From assembly GCF_020520425.1 (NCBI RefSeq), contig NC_079491.1:30557449-30621448 (forward strand): a stretch of 64,000 bases of DNA, written 5' to 3'. Position numbers and translations under genes: made by a program. The first letter of the stretch is position 1, and the number at the start of each line of letters is the position of its first letter. The notes beneath the pieces are model-generated. The model did not search any database and had not been told where the DNA came from. It saw only the letters and a list, made by a program, of their open reading frames with translations. The DNA comes from Spinacia oleracea. Lineage: Eukaryota > Streptophyta > Magnoliopsida > Caryophyllales > Amaranthaceae. Below, piece after piece: positions 45,821 through 56,278 of the stretch.

Positions 45821-47203
45821 TGTTAGGTTATGATACATATGACAATTCATAAATCATGCGGAAACAACCATTGAGCCAGGAATACATATTATTTACACAT
45901 AATCATTTAGCATAGTTTAGATGCATACTCTTTGTTGCGTGCCTTCCCTAGCTGGGCCCGAACCGAACAAGAACAAGTCTTTAGGACTCCAAGTGTCGTC
46001 CCTCCGTAGATAGTCCACAGCACGTCCGGATCCGCCTTAAGATTGACCAACTAGAATCGCCCTTAAGGTACTATTATTTTCGGCACTTTTAGGCAAATGT
46101 GTGACTGAATTTTTCTCTCAAAAACTCACTTTGAATACTTGAAAACTCGTTGTAAATATGTGACCCTAGGCACTTATTTATAGAGTTTATGGAAAGGAAT
46201 TATAATCCTATTAGAATACAAATCTATTTAATTATAACTCTACTAGGATTCTAATTAAACAAAGTTTATCTATTAGGATTAGATTTAATCATATTACGAA
46301 TCCCGGTAGCCTTAGGATTCCGAGTAACACACACGAGTGGCGCACAAGCACCGCACGCCCGCACGCAGGCCTTGCGGCCCACGCCGAGCGCACAGCGCAA
46401 GGCCCACTGTCGCAGCCTTGTCCGCGCGCGCGCCCAAGCTTCGGTTGGGCCTGGCTTTTGCGCTGGGCCTGGTCGTATGCTTGGCGTGTGGTTGTTGCGC
46501 TTGGCTTGCTGGGCGATGGCCCGGCTTCGTGCTGGGCCTTCGTCTGGCAGGCCTCGTCCGATGCTAATTCGTACGATACGCTTCCGATTAAATTCTCGAT
46601 TCCGGAATTCATTTCCGATACGAACAATATTTAATATTTCCGATTCCGGAATTAATTTCCGTTTCGAACAAATATTTAATATTTCCGTTTCCGGAATTAT
46701 TTTCCGATTCCGATAATATTTCCGATTCTGACAATATTTCCGTTTCCGGCAATATTTCCGATTCCGGTAATATTAATATTTTCCGATACGTACCATGTTT
46801 CCGTTTCCGGCAACATCTACGACTTGGATAATATTTATATTTCCGATACGATCCATATTTCCGCTTCCGGCAATATCATCGTTTCCGGAGTATTCATTTC
46901 TTGCCTGTGACGATCTTAGCTCCCACTGAAACCAAGATCCGTCGATTCCGAATATCCATAGATGGAGTATTTAATGCCATTAAATACTTGATCCGTTTAC
47001 GTACTATTTGTGTGACCCTACGGGTTCAGTCAAGAGTAAGCTGTGGATTAATATCATTAATTCCACTTGAACTGAAGCGGCCTCTAGCTAGGCATTCAGC
47101 TCACTTGATCTCACTGAATTATTAACTTGTTAATTAATACTGAACCGCATTTATTAGACTTAACATTGAATGCATACTTGGACCAAGGGAATTATTTCCT
47201 TCA
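45821..47203 (-). repeat. 5' LTR of Copia-B
   Basis: 1383 bp, TGAAGGAAATAATTCCC...CCTAACA on the minus strand. TATA box at 46175-46182. It is followed outward by the target-site copy GTAAA (47204-47208). Confidence 0.95.
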
Positions 47204-47552
47204 GTAAAACATAGAAACAATAAAGAAAAATTGAAAAAAACAACAAAATAAAATGATGGATGAAAGAAGAGATGTCACATGGCTTCTATTAATGAGATAC
47301 CACATGGCTTCTAATAACCTATGGTTTTCCTTTTTAAATACTAGGTATAGATTAGTGAAGTATACAAACCAATTAGTTACACACTAAAAGTATTTAAGTG
47401 AATTTCCTTCTTATTGACTTTTATTTTTATTTTTTTTGCCTAGTTTTTTACAGTTATTTTGTTCTATAATCCCTCTAATTGTTTAACTTCATTTGTGTTT
47501 ACGTGTTGCCATTGATTTTAACTTAACTCATGTATTTTTTTTAGTTTTGAAA

Positions 47553-48860
47553 ATGGCGAGAATAAAAAATGCAGCAAAGTTATCTGAGGACGATCCTCAT
47601 GTTGAGGATGCACATGCAACAAAATAGCTGGCAAGCGGCCTCAGGAGACTGGTCTTGATGCTCCAAAACCATCAAAGAAACGTGGTCCTGATGCTCTAAA
47701 ACCATCAAAGAAACGTGGTGGGAAACCGACCCAAGAAATTGTTGTTGATCCAGAGTATGTCGTTGCTCCGTCCACAAAAGGGACAAAGAAAACACCAACG
47801 GTGAAGTTGGAATATTTGGAACATGATGGTAAAACGGTTGAGTTGGATAGGCATAAATCCTATCCTCTTTGTTTTTATTTTTGATGTGGTTTATTGTGGT
47901 GTGTTTTAAACATATGATGATTTGAATACTGAAACGAATTAGTTAATAAGTGATATACATTAGTTTTGCATAGAAACTAATTAGTTAAGCACTAAAACAT
48001 ATAGTGAAGAACTTTTGTTAAGCAATAAAACAGTTCATATCTAACTAGTTGGTTTAAATTGTTAACTACTTTATGTTATTTTTTAACTATATATTTTAAT
48101 TATTGTTGAATTAATTGCTTTTCATATATGCTTAACTACTTGGTTCCTCAACTTAATCAATTAGTTAAGCAGCGACAATAATTAGTAATCTTTGAAACCA
48201 ATTAGTTAATATTTGACAGTAATTAGTTACACTGTAAAAATAATTAGTTAAACATTCAGTTTAATTAGTTATGGATTGAAACCAATTAGTGAAGTTTTTA
48301 TATTAATTAGTCATACCTTCCCTGTTTCATTTATTACTTAATTTATTCTTTGTTTTAAGTTCTTTTTTTTTGTAGGGATTTTAAACCTATATGTCGATAA
48401 GAAGCTCTCATTGATGTCCTTTCTGTCATAAAGGAGAAATAGAATCAAGTCAAGGCCATAACAGAAATTGGTTGTGCGGGCTTGCTGTCTGTTCGTCTTC
48501 CATAAATTAACAAAAAACTTGCTTCCTGGATTCTTGAGAGTTTTAATAGTGTTGGTCATATGATGCAGTTTGAGGAAGGTCGGGAATATAACGTGGAGTT
48601 ATATGATTATGATGTGTACGGCATTTTTGGGCTGCCTTGGGGGAAAGTTGTTGATGTTTAGGAAACACCATGGAGGAGGATTTAGGGAGATGTTATACAT
48701 TTAATAATTCATAGGTGGTTTACAAAATATAACAAGAAAGACAATGTTCAAGCTTATGCTTTGACCGAGTTGGAGTTTGATCTGGTTAAAACTGAAGAGG
48801 ATGGAGATGATTTCAAGCGTGCGTTTGTGATTTACGCTTTGGGTAATAATTTAATAACTG
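47553..48860 (+). pseudogene. Decayed transposon-type gene (plant-mobile/Ulp1-gene N-terminal type)
   Basis: The ATG at 47553 opens MARIKNAAKLSEDDPHVED. A frameshift near 47625 leads into a Lys/Pro-rich stretch with a 33-bp internal duplication (DALKPSKKRG twice, 47650-47720). After an intron-like gap, 48380-48860 encodes EIGCAGLLSVRLP, WILESFNSVGHMMQFEEG, YDYDVYGIFGLPWG and KRAFVIYALGN. These resemble the N-terminal half of plant transposon proteins that often carry a Ulp1 peptidase at the C-terminus; the assignment is from remembered patterns and is tentative. At least three in-frame stops occur in the second block. The gene is cut by a CACTA end at 49060. Confidence 0.5.
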
Positions 48861-49055
48861 CTTTAAGTTCTTAACTAATTGCTTTACCTGCTTAACTAAC
48901 TCATTTCATTGATTAACTATGTATGTTAAATGTTTAACTAATTGCTTGATAAATAAAGAACAAAAACCAAAGATAGCATAACTAATTTCTTTCTCAGTTT
49001 AACTAATTCGACTAAATATTTAACTAATGGTTTTAAGTGCTTAACTATTTGGTTT
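47930..49055. repeat. Dispersed AATTAGTTA motif arrays in intron-like spacers
   Basis: The motif aattagtta and near variants recur every 20-35 bp at 48150-48310, and mostly as its complement taactaatt at 48850-49050. Copies also flank the first Helitron (36517-36548 and 47368-47384), showing it entered the same repeat-rich spacer. Confidence 0.7.
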
Positions 49056-49059
49056 CACA

Positions 49060-49732
49060 CACTACTAGAAAAATGACTTATAGCAACGCTACATAAAACA
49101 ACAGATTTTACATCGTTTATATAGCGACGATTTTACACTAGGTAGGATACTTCTAGTTTCAGCGAATAAATCCTTTGCAATATTTGAGAAAAGGCAACAG
49201 TTACGATTTATGTTATTTTTTCATAGCTAATGCAACGATTTTATACGGAGTATAAATCACCTTTTTCTTTCATTTAATTCATTAACCTACTCCTCCTTAA
49301 CACACCACCACCGCCAAAGAAAGAACAAACCTAGAGAGAGAAAGAGTTAGGGAGGATCCGCCTACCCCCAATCTCCCCGCCACCGTCTAAACTCGCCGAA
49401 GACACGTGAGGCCGATTGTTCCTTCCAATCTCTGTCTAGCGATTGTTTCGGCCATAGATCAAATTATATCGGCTCTACTGTTTTACAGAGTTGCTGCTTT
49501 AGTCTGCCTAACAGTTTTGGCTCGTCGATTTTAGAAGCCGATTCAAGGTTTTATCACCTCTCCTAATAATTCGTAGAGGATATGCTTAATTTTACCAAGT
49601 TCTTCGAATATTACTCCTTATCTTGGTAAATTTGTAGTTGATCAATGAATTTGGGCAATTTTTATTGATTTGTGAATTTGGGCATTTTTTTTTAATTGAT
49701 TTGTGAATTAGGACATTTTTTTTAACATGCAA
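49060..49732 (+). mobile_element. CACTA (EnSpm) terminus, truncated
   Basis: Begins CACTACTAGAAAAATG, the standard CACTA end, followed by subterminal repeats (tatagcaacg, tatagcgacgatttt, tgcaacgatttta; 49080-49250). Beyond 49300 is a purine-rich then C-rich stretch like a captured 5' leader. No opposite terminus (..AGTAGTG) was found in the window, so the element is truncated or very large. Confidence 0.7.
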
Positions 49733-50873
49733 CTAGCATTTGGACCCGTGCAATGCACGATAGCAAGTTGTAAAGTTTTATAAGAATTTATATAGTTATA
49801 TTGCTCGACATACTTAGATATTATGAAATTTTAAATTATTTATATGCATTCGTAAATTTTTGCTTAATGTAAGTTATAAATATAAAAATAAATAGAACCA
49901 CATTATGTACTCCCTCTGTATTTATTTAAGGGATACACTTGCCTTTCCGGCCGTATTTATTTAAGAGATACACTTGCCATATTTAGTAACTTATTAACCC
50001 CACCATCTAATTAAATAATCTATCTAATATATCCTATGTCCCACCACCCTATTAAACAAATAATTTCATAACTACACCCCACCCCCTAAAATGACATGGT
50101 CCCTACTTGTTTTACTTATTAAAATATCTACTCAACCCCACTTGTTTTGTTACTTTATTTCATTCAATTTTTCTTATTCGTGCCCGCCCAAGTGTATCTC
50201 TTAAATAAATACGGAGGGAGATGTGTTAAGGTTATTATTAAGTTAATCTAACAACATTTAGTGAGAACAATCGATCAAAGGTGATGATAATGTAACAAAT
50301 AATCTTACGTCAATAGAAAAACAAACGGTTATTAAAATAATCATAATAAATTGACGTAAATTGATATTTAGCCATACAAAAAAATAATAGACATATAAAG
50401 TAAAACACACATTACTTTTGAAAATGTGTGATTATATATAGTTGATTGCGCAAGTGATGTAACGAAAATAGTTGTTAGTCAATTTATAAGGAGTGGATTG
50501 AAGATGAGAGGCTGAGGAGTCATTCTGACAAATGTTTAGCTTCTTATGCCTTCTTTTTAGTAAGAACTACGGAGTAATGTTTATTAATGTTCTAGTTATG
50601 AAATATTAATAACAATTTAACTTAGCTCATTAAGTTATGATTATTTATTTGTATGAATGTCTTTTAGTTTTTTATTTTTTGGAGGGGAAGTCTTTTGAAT
50701 TCTCCCTCTTAAACACAAGGACATGTACATTAATAATGATGTCTTTTGATTTTTGTCTATTTTAATTTTTTAAAAGAGAAGATTGATGATGTGAAGACAC
50801 ATGTCACATTATAACATATGGTTACATGTCACATTCTAACCTATCGTTTCAGTTTTTAAATACTAGGTATAGA
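49733..50873 (-). mobile_element. Second Helitron, non-autonomous
   Basis: Minus-strand 5' end TCTATACCTAGTATTTAAAA (50873 downward, after host A). The 3' end is CTAG (49736-49733) before host T, with an inner hairpin based on CGTGC-att-GCACG. Termini are the same family as 36562-47351. 1141 bp including a nested MITE. No Rep/helicase gene. Confidence 0.82.
49910..50220. mobile_element. MITE with ctccctc ends inside the second Helitron
   Basis: Terminal inverted repeats of about 30 bp: ctccctctgtatttatttaa on the left; the reverse of ctccctccgtatttatttaa on the right. The inner part aagagatacacttgcc is repeated within the left arm. No coding capacity. Confidence 0.75.
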
Positions 50874-50944
50874 TTGGTACTCTTGTAAAATAGTTGTGTG
50901 ACGTATTCTAATTTTCTTGACCAAGTTGATTTGTACTTACTTTC

Positions 50945-51004
50945 TATACTAAAGTTGTCTTCTTTTTTTTTTTTTTTTTTTTGACAAGTTATACTAAAGT
51001 TGTC
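50945..51004 (-). mobile_element. Poly(A)-only retroinsertion with 15-bp target-site duplication
   Basis: tatactaaagttgtc occurs at 50945-50959 and 50990-51004. Between them are 30 bases, which on the minus strand read ACTTGTC followed by a long A run. This looks like a LINE-machinery insertion that copied only the tail. Confidence 0.7.
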
Positions 51005-51160
51005 ATTTGTTGCGAATGCCGCAAATCTTAGAGTTATGTAAAGAAACTAATTGAAATTGAACTTGAAAATCGAGACGGACCGAAAAATCAAACCGATAAT
51101 GTGAGTAACTGAATCAAAAAAACAGGCTTATATGATACAAATCTAAACATAAATTGCTAG

Positions 51161-51596
51161 TGTTCCGGCAGCGGACTTGGAACAGGAAAGGGATGACTGA
51201 CTCCCGACTGAGATTGCTGGCTGGATCCTGCACAGTGAAACCGTTAACTAGCCTCGGGGGTGATCCGAGAATTACCCCTTCGATGCTTAAGTCAGATTAT
51301 GCTGGTAGCTCTGTAATAAATGCTTATAAGAATGATTGAGCTGGAATCGCGTACCTTTGGCATTGATGGGGGTCCGTATATATAGACGGGTTATTTGTAC
51401 GGAGGACCCGGGTTATTACCCGTTGGTTCCGGATCCTCCCTTTCGGCTCTGATAGGTAGATTATGTCAGAGCAATGCCGACTGGGTTCTGTAAACCCTGG
51501 ATGCCGACTGCACCTTTGGTGCTTCTTGTGAGTATATGTCTATGATACAGCTGTTATGGGTTGTCCTACCGGCATATCGGTAGGGCTACCCGTACA
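51161..51596 (-). repeat. Probable 3' LTR of the Tat-type element
   Basis: 436 bp. The minus strand reads TGTACGGGTAGCCC...GCTGCCGGAACA with TG...CA ends, preceded by a purine tract CTGAGGGGGCTAGT (51610-51597). The other LTR is outside the window, so the borders are inferred from ends and tract only. Confidence 0.6.
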
Positions 51597-51910
51597 ACTA
51601 GCCCCCTCAGAGTGACTACAGCTGGGTTTTACAGTCTGTAGTTGCTCTGATAAAAAGAAAAAAGCGAAAGTTGGGGGTAAGCCCCCTATACAACTAGCCC
51701 CCTTGGGGACGATCAACACCCCATGGGTGTGATTGTTCTGTAGATGGCCATTTTACAATGCGGTTTTTAGCTCAATACTTGTTCTGATGTCACGACTAGC
51801 CCCCATTAGGACAAGGATTGATCGCTTTAAGTGGATAGTTTTCTGTATGCCGGCTGCCCATGTTTGTGTTTGATTCTCTTGGCTGACTGTTATCCTTGAT
51901 TTCTTTGAAT

Positions 51911-52187
51911 GACCAGCCCCCTTGAGTTTTTTAGGCTGACTAGCCCCCTTGAGTTTTTAGGCTGACTAGCCCCCTTGAGTTTTTAGGCTGACTAGCCCCC
52001 TTAAGTTTCTAGGCTGACTAGCCCCCTTGAGTTTCTAGGCTGACTAGCCCCCTTGAGTTTTTAGGCTGACTAGCCCCCTTGAGTTTCTAGGCTGACTAGC
52101 CCCCTTGAGTTTCTAGGCTGACTAGCCCCCTTGAGTTTCTAGGCTGACTAGCCCCCTTGAGTTTTTAGGCTGACTAGCCCCCTTTGA
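51911..52187. repeat. 26-bp minisatellite containing the polypurine-tract motif
   Basis: About ten copies of a 26-bp unit gactagcccccttgagtttctaggct (first unit 27 bp, last partial), with t/c variation in the tttt/ttct part. On the element strand each unit contains AAGGGGGCTAGTC, closely similar to the polypurine tract at 51597-51610 and to a further copy near 51695-51710. Confidence 0.92.
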
Positions 52188-52191
52188 CTGA

Positions 52192-52258
52192 CACGTGGCG
52201 ACGATTCATTTTTCTTTATACGCGTGGCGGGAGATTTGAAAAGTGTTTTGGACACGTG
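52192..52258 (+). promoter_or_regulatory. Candidate promoter of the antisense gene, two G-boxes
   Basis: G-box CACGTG cores at 52192-52197 (ACACGTGGC) and 52253-52258 (GACACGTGTC), a related ACGCGTGGC near 52219, and a TATA-like ctttata just before that. A pyrimidine-rich leader follows (52320-52470), with a possible leader intron (donor ttg/gtaag at about 52510, acceptor tctttcag at about 52588). Confidence 0.45.
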
Positions 52259-52724
52259 TCGGCCATCCGGCAAGTGTGGGGAGTTGTGATATTTTCAACC
52301 GCCCAGATCTGCTTCCTGTCGTTTCAACTTCCTTTCGTTCCTTTAAGTAACCGTTTCTTCTTTTCTCTTCATTTTCGCTCTTTCTCATTTTCTTTTGCAA
52401 ACTTTCTCGCGCTGCCAATTTGCTCTCTTTCTTTCTCTTGTTTTTCTTTCTAATTTGTGCCCGTCTCTTCCTACCGTACTTTTCCGTTGGGGTTTGGTTG
52501 TTTCTCTTGGTAAGTTTCGAACTTGGTCTGGTTTTTTAGGTTGTCCGTTATTTTATGGCGGTCTGACTTTCTCGTGTTGTTCTTTCAGTTGGGTTGTTTG
52601 AGGGACCTTGCAGCTGTTTGAGAGTTAATTTCCATAATTAGGTACGGTTTCTGGCCTTACTTTCTCTTTTTGTCGGGTGTTTCTGTTTTTGCTTGCATGC
52701 GTTTTGAGTGGGGGTAGCCAAAAC

Positions 52725-55700
52725 ATGACTGGTAGGGTTGGGGTTGGTAACGTGATAGACCTGTCAGACACAAGTAGCGATTCTGGCATAGAACTAAATA
52801 TGGACGGGAATACGGCCGGTAGTAATGCTAAGAATACTGGGTGGGGGATAAAATCGAACACGCCACCTCCTTTTGCGAAGTTTATGGGTGGGAATCCTGT
52901 TACCGGCCCTTTTATACCCATGACTGCGGATCAGTTTACTCGCTCACAACAGTTACATGGCCTGCGGGCACGAATGGAGAGAGAGCTTAGGCCGAATGAG
53001 CATAACGTGCCGGCTGGAGAGCCGATTTTAGACGTAGATCCGATTTCGGTTAGGTACCATTTGCGGGATTATCGGGAATTTACTCAGCCTGGCGGCTCTG
53101 GTCTTGGGGAGTACGGTACTAACATCGGCAATATATATGTTTCTAGGGCCATGCCGTCAGACGCCGAACCGTCTACAAGTAATCGACGGGCCGGGAAGGA
53201 GCCTGCCGTCCATGATGCGGGTGAGGCTAATTCCGCCGGTAGTGGTGATGTGCCCTCCACCCCTGGCGACTCCATACTGGAGTCTTCTGAGTCTGGGTCT
53301 CCTGGGTTAAGGGCGTCGCCCATTGCCGACTCTGATGAAGATGAGGAGGATGTTGCGATCTTGCAGCAAGTGTTTGAAGAAGAGACCTTGGACGCCGATG
53401 TGAATTTCGAAGGTGAGGCCGCCGCGTTTTTGGTTCCGGCCCCTTCCCCTAACGATTCTGCTGCCCTCACCACTGAGATAGATGGTGACTTTGTAAAAGA
53501 GGCCATTGCCAACCGGCATTCTGAGGTTGGTGGTCGTTTTTTGGGTTTACCTGAGGGCTACAGGTTGACTGTGCCGAAAGAAGAGCAAACGGTGGCCGAC
53601 TGCCCTGAAGGCCATGTCGTTGTGTACACGAAAATGTTCGACTATGGGTTGCGCTTTCCCTTGCACCCGTTCATTGAGAAGGTTCTGCGGGCCTGGAATG
53701 TCGGCCTCGTTCAGTTATCGCCCATAGTTATTCGCAATCTGGTTGCGTACACCTGGCTGTTTTCATTCAAACAGTGGCCCTTGACCCTCAACCTTTTCAA
53801 AAAACTGCACTGGCTGAAGCGTGATGGGAAAGATACCGGCTGGTGGACGATCTTTACCAAGAGTCAGCGTCAGACTGTGAGTCCCCGACTCTCCAGCTGC
53901 AAGGACTGGAAGGACCACTTCTATTTCATGGCTGTTCCTGAAAACTACCCCCTTCGGCGTACTTTCTACCGGCCTAAACCTAGGATGGAACAATTTGACC
54001 AAGCCGACCTTGGGCCCCGAGAGCAACGTGCGTACGACAGGCTGCTGGTTGATTATGTCGACGTTGGGCTGTCTAAGCCTAAGACCTTGCCGGCTTTCTG
54101 GCTTCCTCCTGCCGGTTATATTATTAGTCCTGCCGCATTGGGTGCAGTCGGTTTTGCACCTACACATCCCCTTGGTAAATGCAGTTGTTTGCTTGCGCTC
54201 TTTGTCTGTTGTACTTGTTTATACTTCTTGGATCTCTGTTGTGTCGTTTTGCGTTTGTTAAATTTTTTTTCTGACTTCCTCGTTCTTTTTTCTCAGGGCA
54301 CCATCTTTTAAACAAGGCTTCACTCGGCCTTGACAAGAATTGGAGGGTTGTTGAAAAGTGTCCGGCGGCTCCTGCTGAGAAATATTACACTGTTGCTACC
54401 TTCTGCGCGAAAGCTTGTCGTGGTCGGTCAGCCAGCTTTGTGACTCCTTCTGCCGTTGTGGACCGATGTGTTGTTCCTCGCATTGTTCGAACAAAGGTTC
54501 CGGCAGCTGACCAAGCTACATCCTCCGCCCAAGACGAAATGACTACTGGCAGGTTTGCTCTCTTCCTACCGGTCGTGGGGGACATGCTACTCGGAAGAGG
54601 TCTTCCAGCCAGGCGAAGGCCAATTCTCCCAAACGGTCGAAAAATGACGCTGCGAATACAGCGCAAGAGAAGGTGAAAGACGTCTACGCCAGCGTCGACA
54701 AGCCCTTGCAGACATCTAGCGCTGGAACGAAGATCACTGAACAGCCTGCTCAGTCGGTTGAGATTTTGGATGTCGACCTGTTGTCCAAACTGAACCGGAA
54801 GCAGGTGTTGAGCGATTTGATTAGCGATCCGATCCACCCTGTGCCTGTGTCGAGGCATAGTCCTTCCATGAACCGGTCTGCCAGCTCGGCCTCTAAGTAT
54901 GGGGTTATAGTTCGTTCTGGGGGGTTTATTGAGGACAAAACTGTTGTGCTGTCTCCGGATACTCTTGCCGGTCTAGCTGTTGCTCCCGGTCATGCTGAAG
55001 AGCACTGGCAGCCGTAGAGTGATGTTCTGAGGGGTGAGTCTATCCTTTTTTACCGCCCCAAAGACGGAGGTACACTGGGCTACCGGTCTCTGCGCCAAGT
55101 TGTTACACCCGCCGACAGTATACCCCAGGAGATTGAGACGCCGGCTGCACAGTTGATGCATGACCTGTACTCGGTATTTTACTTCCCTCTTTGACTTGCT
55201 TGTTTTTTATACTTGCTTTTATTTTCGGCTCTGAGCGATTTTTTCTTTCAGGTGACGCAATCTGCTACCGAGCTTGTGGAGTGCTATCGGAGCTATCAGC
55301 GTCGTTTAAAACGATCGCAAGCTGAGAAAGAGAAGCTTCAGACTGACCTTGCTGAATCGGTCAAGACTGAAGGTGACTGCCGGAAGGAGATTGCGAGACT
55401 TGAGATGGATGTTATTGCCGCAGGCAAGAGGAAGGCTGAACTAGAGCTTCTTCCAGCCAAGTTGACGGCCGAAGAGCAGAAGACGGCTGAGCTGCAGATT
55501 AAGCTGGATGCGGCGCTGCAGGCGGCTCAGGATGCTGAAAAAGCTGCTAAGGATGATCGCAAGGCTGTGGCGCTGAAGGCTGTGCAGAAATTTATGAAGT
55601 CTGACTTCTACTGCGAGGAGATGAAGGGGCGCTACAATGGTGGGTGGACTGCAGCCCATCGTTGTGCCGTCAAAGCCTTGACGCTGACTGAGGCTGCCTG

Positions 55701-55866
55701 GGGTAAGGTGGAGGGATCCTATGAAGAGGGTGGCCATGTTGATCCGACTGGCATGGAGACCCAAACCTTCCCAGACATCGTCATTCAAAACGCCGACCCT
55801 CGCCTTCTGCCCGACAGGGAGATTCCTGAGTCTGTTTACTGGAGTGATGCAGACGGCTCAGCTTGA
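52725..55866 (+). CDS. Antisense ORF of the Tat-type element (Transposase_28-like), spliced, with defects
   Basis: Plus-strand gene opposite to gag-pol. Exons by GT-AG: 52725-54175, 54299-55170 or so (donor tactcg/gtattt), and 55252-55866. The start MTGRVGVGN (52725) is preferred over an in-frame hydrophobic extension from 52677. Residues 1-210 are acidic, Ser/Gly-rich and probably disordered. A conserved globular part follows (53530-54175) with FPLHPFIEKVLRAWNVGLVQ, KDTGWWTIF and LPAFWLPPAGYI, resembling the Pfam family for putative gypsy-type transposon proteins (PF04195). Exon 3 encodes a long coiled coil (about 55260-55560, heptads rich in Glu, Lys and Leu). Defects: a frameshift near 54555 and an in-frame TAG at 55015-55017. 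Function unknown; the family is known only as an extra ORF of Tat elements. Confidence 0.7.
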
Positions 55867-56278
55867 CGGTCTTGGCAGTCATCACCAGGCTCTTCCTGTG
55901 GTTCTTCCAACAGTTTTTTCCGGCCTCATACTTGTTAATGTCTGTTGGTAGCTTTTGAATATCATTTAGCGGATGTAATTTATAAACAATTTCCTTTTTT
56001 GGTACCTCTTAGCTGTTTGTGGCACTTTGTCTTTTGCCGTGTATTAACTGTTTCAAGAACGTTATTTTCGTCTTGACTGCGCCGTCTGAGGCGTATGTTT
56101 GTGCCTTTTAGCAGCTACTCACTCCGCATTTAGTTATTTTTGGGTGGTAGCTGTCGTCCCTGTGTTTGTTTAACATCTATGTGATGCACTTGATAGATTA
56201 TCCGCTTGTTTTTATTTTATTCAATTTGTCACGTAGTGGCGTCTTCTTGCCTTCGATTTTATTATATATTGCATCTTG
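55867..56278. other. Region after the antisense ORF
   Basis: T-rich sequence on the plus strand, probably the 3' untranslated region of the antisense gene. No coding region seen. Confidence 0.5.

Larger units (their letters stand above)
36822..47203 (-). mobile_element. Ty1/Copia element Copia-B, near full length
   Basis: 10,382 bp on the minus strand, flanked by GTAAA (36817-36821 and 47204-47208). The order on the minus strand is 5' LTR (45821-47203), primer site, 2.7-kb leader, gag-pol (43046-39082), 0.86-kb 3' untranslated region, polypurine tract, 3' LTR (36822-38216). By eye the LTRs differ by about six substitutions and one 12-bp indel, so insertion is recent. One frameshift in integrase and an extra base in the primer site make this copy probably non-autonomous. 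Confidence 0.96.
36562..47351 (-). mobile_element. Non-autonomous Helitron, split by Copia-B
   Basis: On the minus strand it begins TCTATACCTAGTATTTAAAA (47351 downward) after host A and ends in CTAG (36565-36562) before host T, with a hairpin just inside the 3' end (stem GCCCGTTC, loop TTT). These are the Helitron marks: 5' TC, 3' hairpin plus CTRR, insertion between A and T. Without Copia-B it is about 403 bp (36562-36821 plus 47209-47351). No Rep/helicase gene. A second copy is at 49733-50873. Confidence 0.85.

Noticed and set aside
52677-52724. Hydrophobic N-terminal extension (signal-peptide-like) of the antisense ORF
   Set aside because: This stretch overlaps the probable leader; the ATG at 52725 starts the conserved-looking acidic region. 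Kept only as an alternative start.
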